In this document: positions 63,292 through 64,000 of the stretch, one piece after another
Position numbering within the stretch: position 1 is the stretch's first letter
How the letters are laid out: each line of letters opens with the position of its first letter
From: Muriicola sp. Z0-33
GTDB lineage: Bacteria; Bacteroidota; Bacteroidia; Flavobacteriales; Flavobacteriaceae
DNA: 64,000 nt
NCBI RefSeq assembly: GCF_026126425.1
Contig: NZ_JAFMPW010000004.1
Location: 62,001-126,000, forward strand
Direction: 5' to 3'
Notes under the pieces: model-generated
Seen by the model: only the letters and a program-made list of their open reading frames with translations
Told to the model about the DNA's origin: nothing
Database searches by the model: none
Made by a program: the position numbers and the translations under genes

Positions 63292-64000
63292 TTATAAATC
63301 AATTAAAAATTCTAAGTAATTATCATAGTCTATATTACAATTCACTTTACAGGAGCGATTCCTATCCAAAAAGGAATTCAATTCAATTAGATGTTCTTCA
63401 TAGATTTCCTTCTCAACGCTTAGGGAAATAAGGCTGGTAAGATTTACAATACTATTTATACTTTTAAGGCCAGAATTATCTCCTAGGGTCAGGGAAGTGA
63501 GGTTGGTTAACTTTTCAATACCTTCTAAACTGGTAAGACTATCATTATTATCAAGGGTCAGGGAAGTGAGGTTGGTTAACTTTTCAATGCCATCCAAACT
63601 GGTAAGGCCATAATTACGTTCAAGGGTCAAGGAAGTAAGACCATTTAACCCTTCAAGACCTTCTAAACTGGCAAGGCCAGAATTACCTTCAAGGATCAGG
63701 GAAGTAAGGTTGGTCAACTTTTCAAGACCTTCTAAACTGGCAAGGCCAGAATTACCTTCAAGGATCAGGGAAGTAAGGTTGGTCAACTTTTCAATGCCAT
63801 CCAAACTGGCCAGGCCAGAATTACCTTCAAGGGTCAGGGAAGTAAGGTTAGTTAACTTTTCAATGCCATCCAAACTGGCAAGGCCAGAATTACCTTCAAG
63901 GGTCAGGGAAGTGAGGTTGGTTAACTTTTTAAGACGTTCTAAACTGGTAAGACTATTATTATTAAAAAGAGTCAACGAAGTAAGGCCATTTAACCTTTCA
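63292..64000 (-). CDS. Leucine-rich-repeat protein (5' end beyond window)
   Basis: The frame is open from the right edge to a TAA at 63292-63294. It holds at least nine 23-residue repeats of the form LTNLTSLTLEGNSGLASLDG followed by IEK, like SDS22/internalin-type units of 22 residues with one extra. The C-terminus is a short unrelated helical cap (EEHLIELNSFLDRNRSC...DNYLEFLIDL). The units are 69 bp, several almost identical in DNA, which indicates recent expansion. Any signal peptide would lie to the right. LRRs bind proteins; the partner is unknown. Confidence 0.82.
   Translation of the reverse strand, partial: ERLNGLTSLTLFNNNSLTSLERLKKLTNLTSLTLEGNSGLASLDGIEKLTNLTSLTLEGNSGLASLDGIEKLTNLTSLILEGNSGLASLEGLEKLTNLTSLILEGNSGLASLEGLEGLNGLTSLTLERNYGLTSLDGIEKLTNLTSLTLDNNDSLTSLEGIEKLTNLTSLTLGDNSGLKSINSIVNLTSLISLSVEKEIYEEHLIELNSFLDRNRSCKVNCNIDYDNYLEFLIDL

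Noticed and set aside
63400-64000. Regular repeats resembling a CRISPR array
   Set aside because: The 69-bp periodicity is continuous, has no spacers and encodes leucine-rich repeats in frame on the minus strand.

Overview
The window looks like chromosome from a flavobacterium (Bacteroidota, Flavobacteriaceae or a close relative). The reasons are a GLPGLI-family protein beside a TonB-type barrel, the DUF6089-uppS-bamA-ompH-ompH-murI cluster, a FolK-deoxynucleoside kinase fusion, a membrane pyrophosphatase, and repeated TAnnTTTG promoter elements of the Bacteroidota sigma-70 type. The DNA is moderately AT-rich. From about 57.8 kb rightwards it is clearly more AT-rich and accessory in character.

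Layout. 0-7 kb holds a methionine/aspartate-family block read leftwards: metK, then a promoter and a SAM-I riboswitch ahead of metY, then a protein joining homoserine acetyltransferase, aspartokinase and homoserine dehydrogenase, then metZ cut by the left edge. 7-13 kb holds a GLPGLI/TonB-barrel pair divergent from a histidine kinase/response regulator pair, with helically phased GTTAA repeats between them. 13-29 kb holds a deoxynucleoside kinase, a pyrophosphatase, a DUF5686 outer-membrane protein, pdhB, etfBA, a bifunctional nuclease, a NupC transporter, thyA, an ergothioneine operon (egtB-egtD-DUF427), a glycogen-binding-fold protein and a class V PLP enzyme. 29-44 kb holds folA, the envelope cluster (murI, two ompH, bamA, uppS, DUF6089, nadK, CBS), pdxJ, a hydrolase, and tig-clpP-clpX. 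44-57 kb holds GH3 and DUF2797 proteins, an AsmA-like protein, a queuosine-precursor transporter, sppA, the folK-dNK fusion, an rRNA/tRNA methyltransferase and mutS.

57.4-63.1 kb is the most interesting part. tRNA-Gly(GCC) is followed by a damaged duplicate of its own 3' end. tRNA-Leu(TAA) is followed by a 5.3-kb integrated element bounded by a 17-bp direct repeat of the tRNA-Leu 3' end. All recognisable genes of the element read leftwards: tyrosine integrase, an unknown protein (possibly RteC-like), an excisionase-like HTH protein, an unknown protein, a gene II/X-type replication initiator, a secreted DUF4468-like protein, a small GRKPK/YGKP protein resembling small terminase subunits, and a lipoprotein. 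There is no capsid, Zot-like ATPase or relaxase, so I read it as a small replicating satellite or mobilisable island, possibly PICI-like. Several palindromes (GGACA-N4/5-TGTCC twice, GGGTAACGGTTACCC) and GTAAC repeats look like its control and recombination sites. Beyond it, a leucine-rich-repeat gene built of 69-bp tandem units runs off the right edge.

Limits: all functions come from reading the sequence and recalling family motifs; no search was run. Start codons were chosen by motif and family length. Several promoter calls rest on a -7 element alone.
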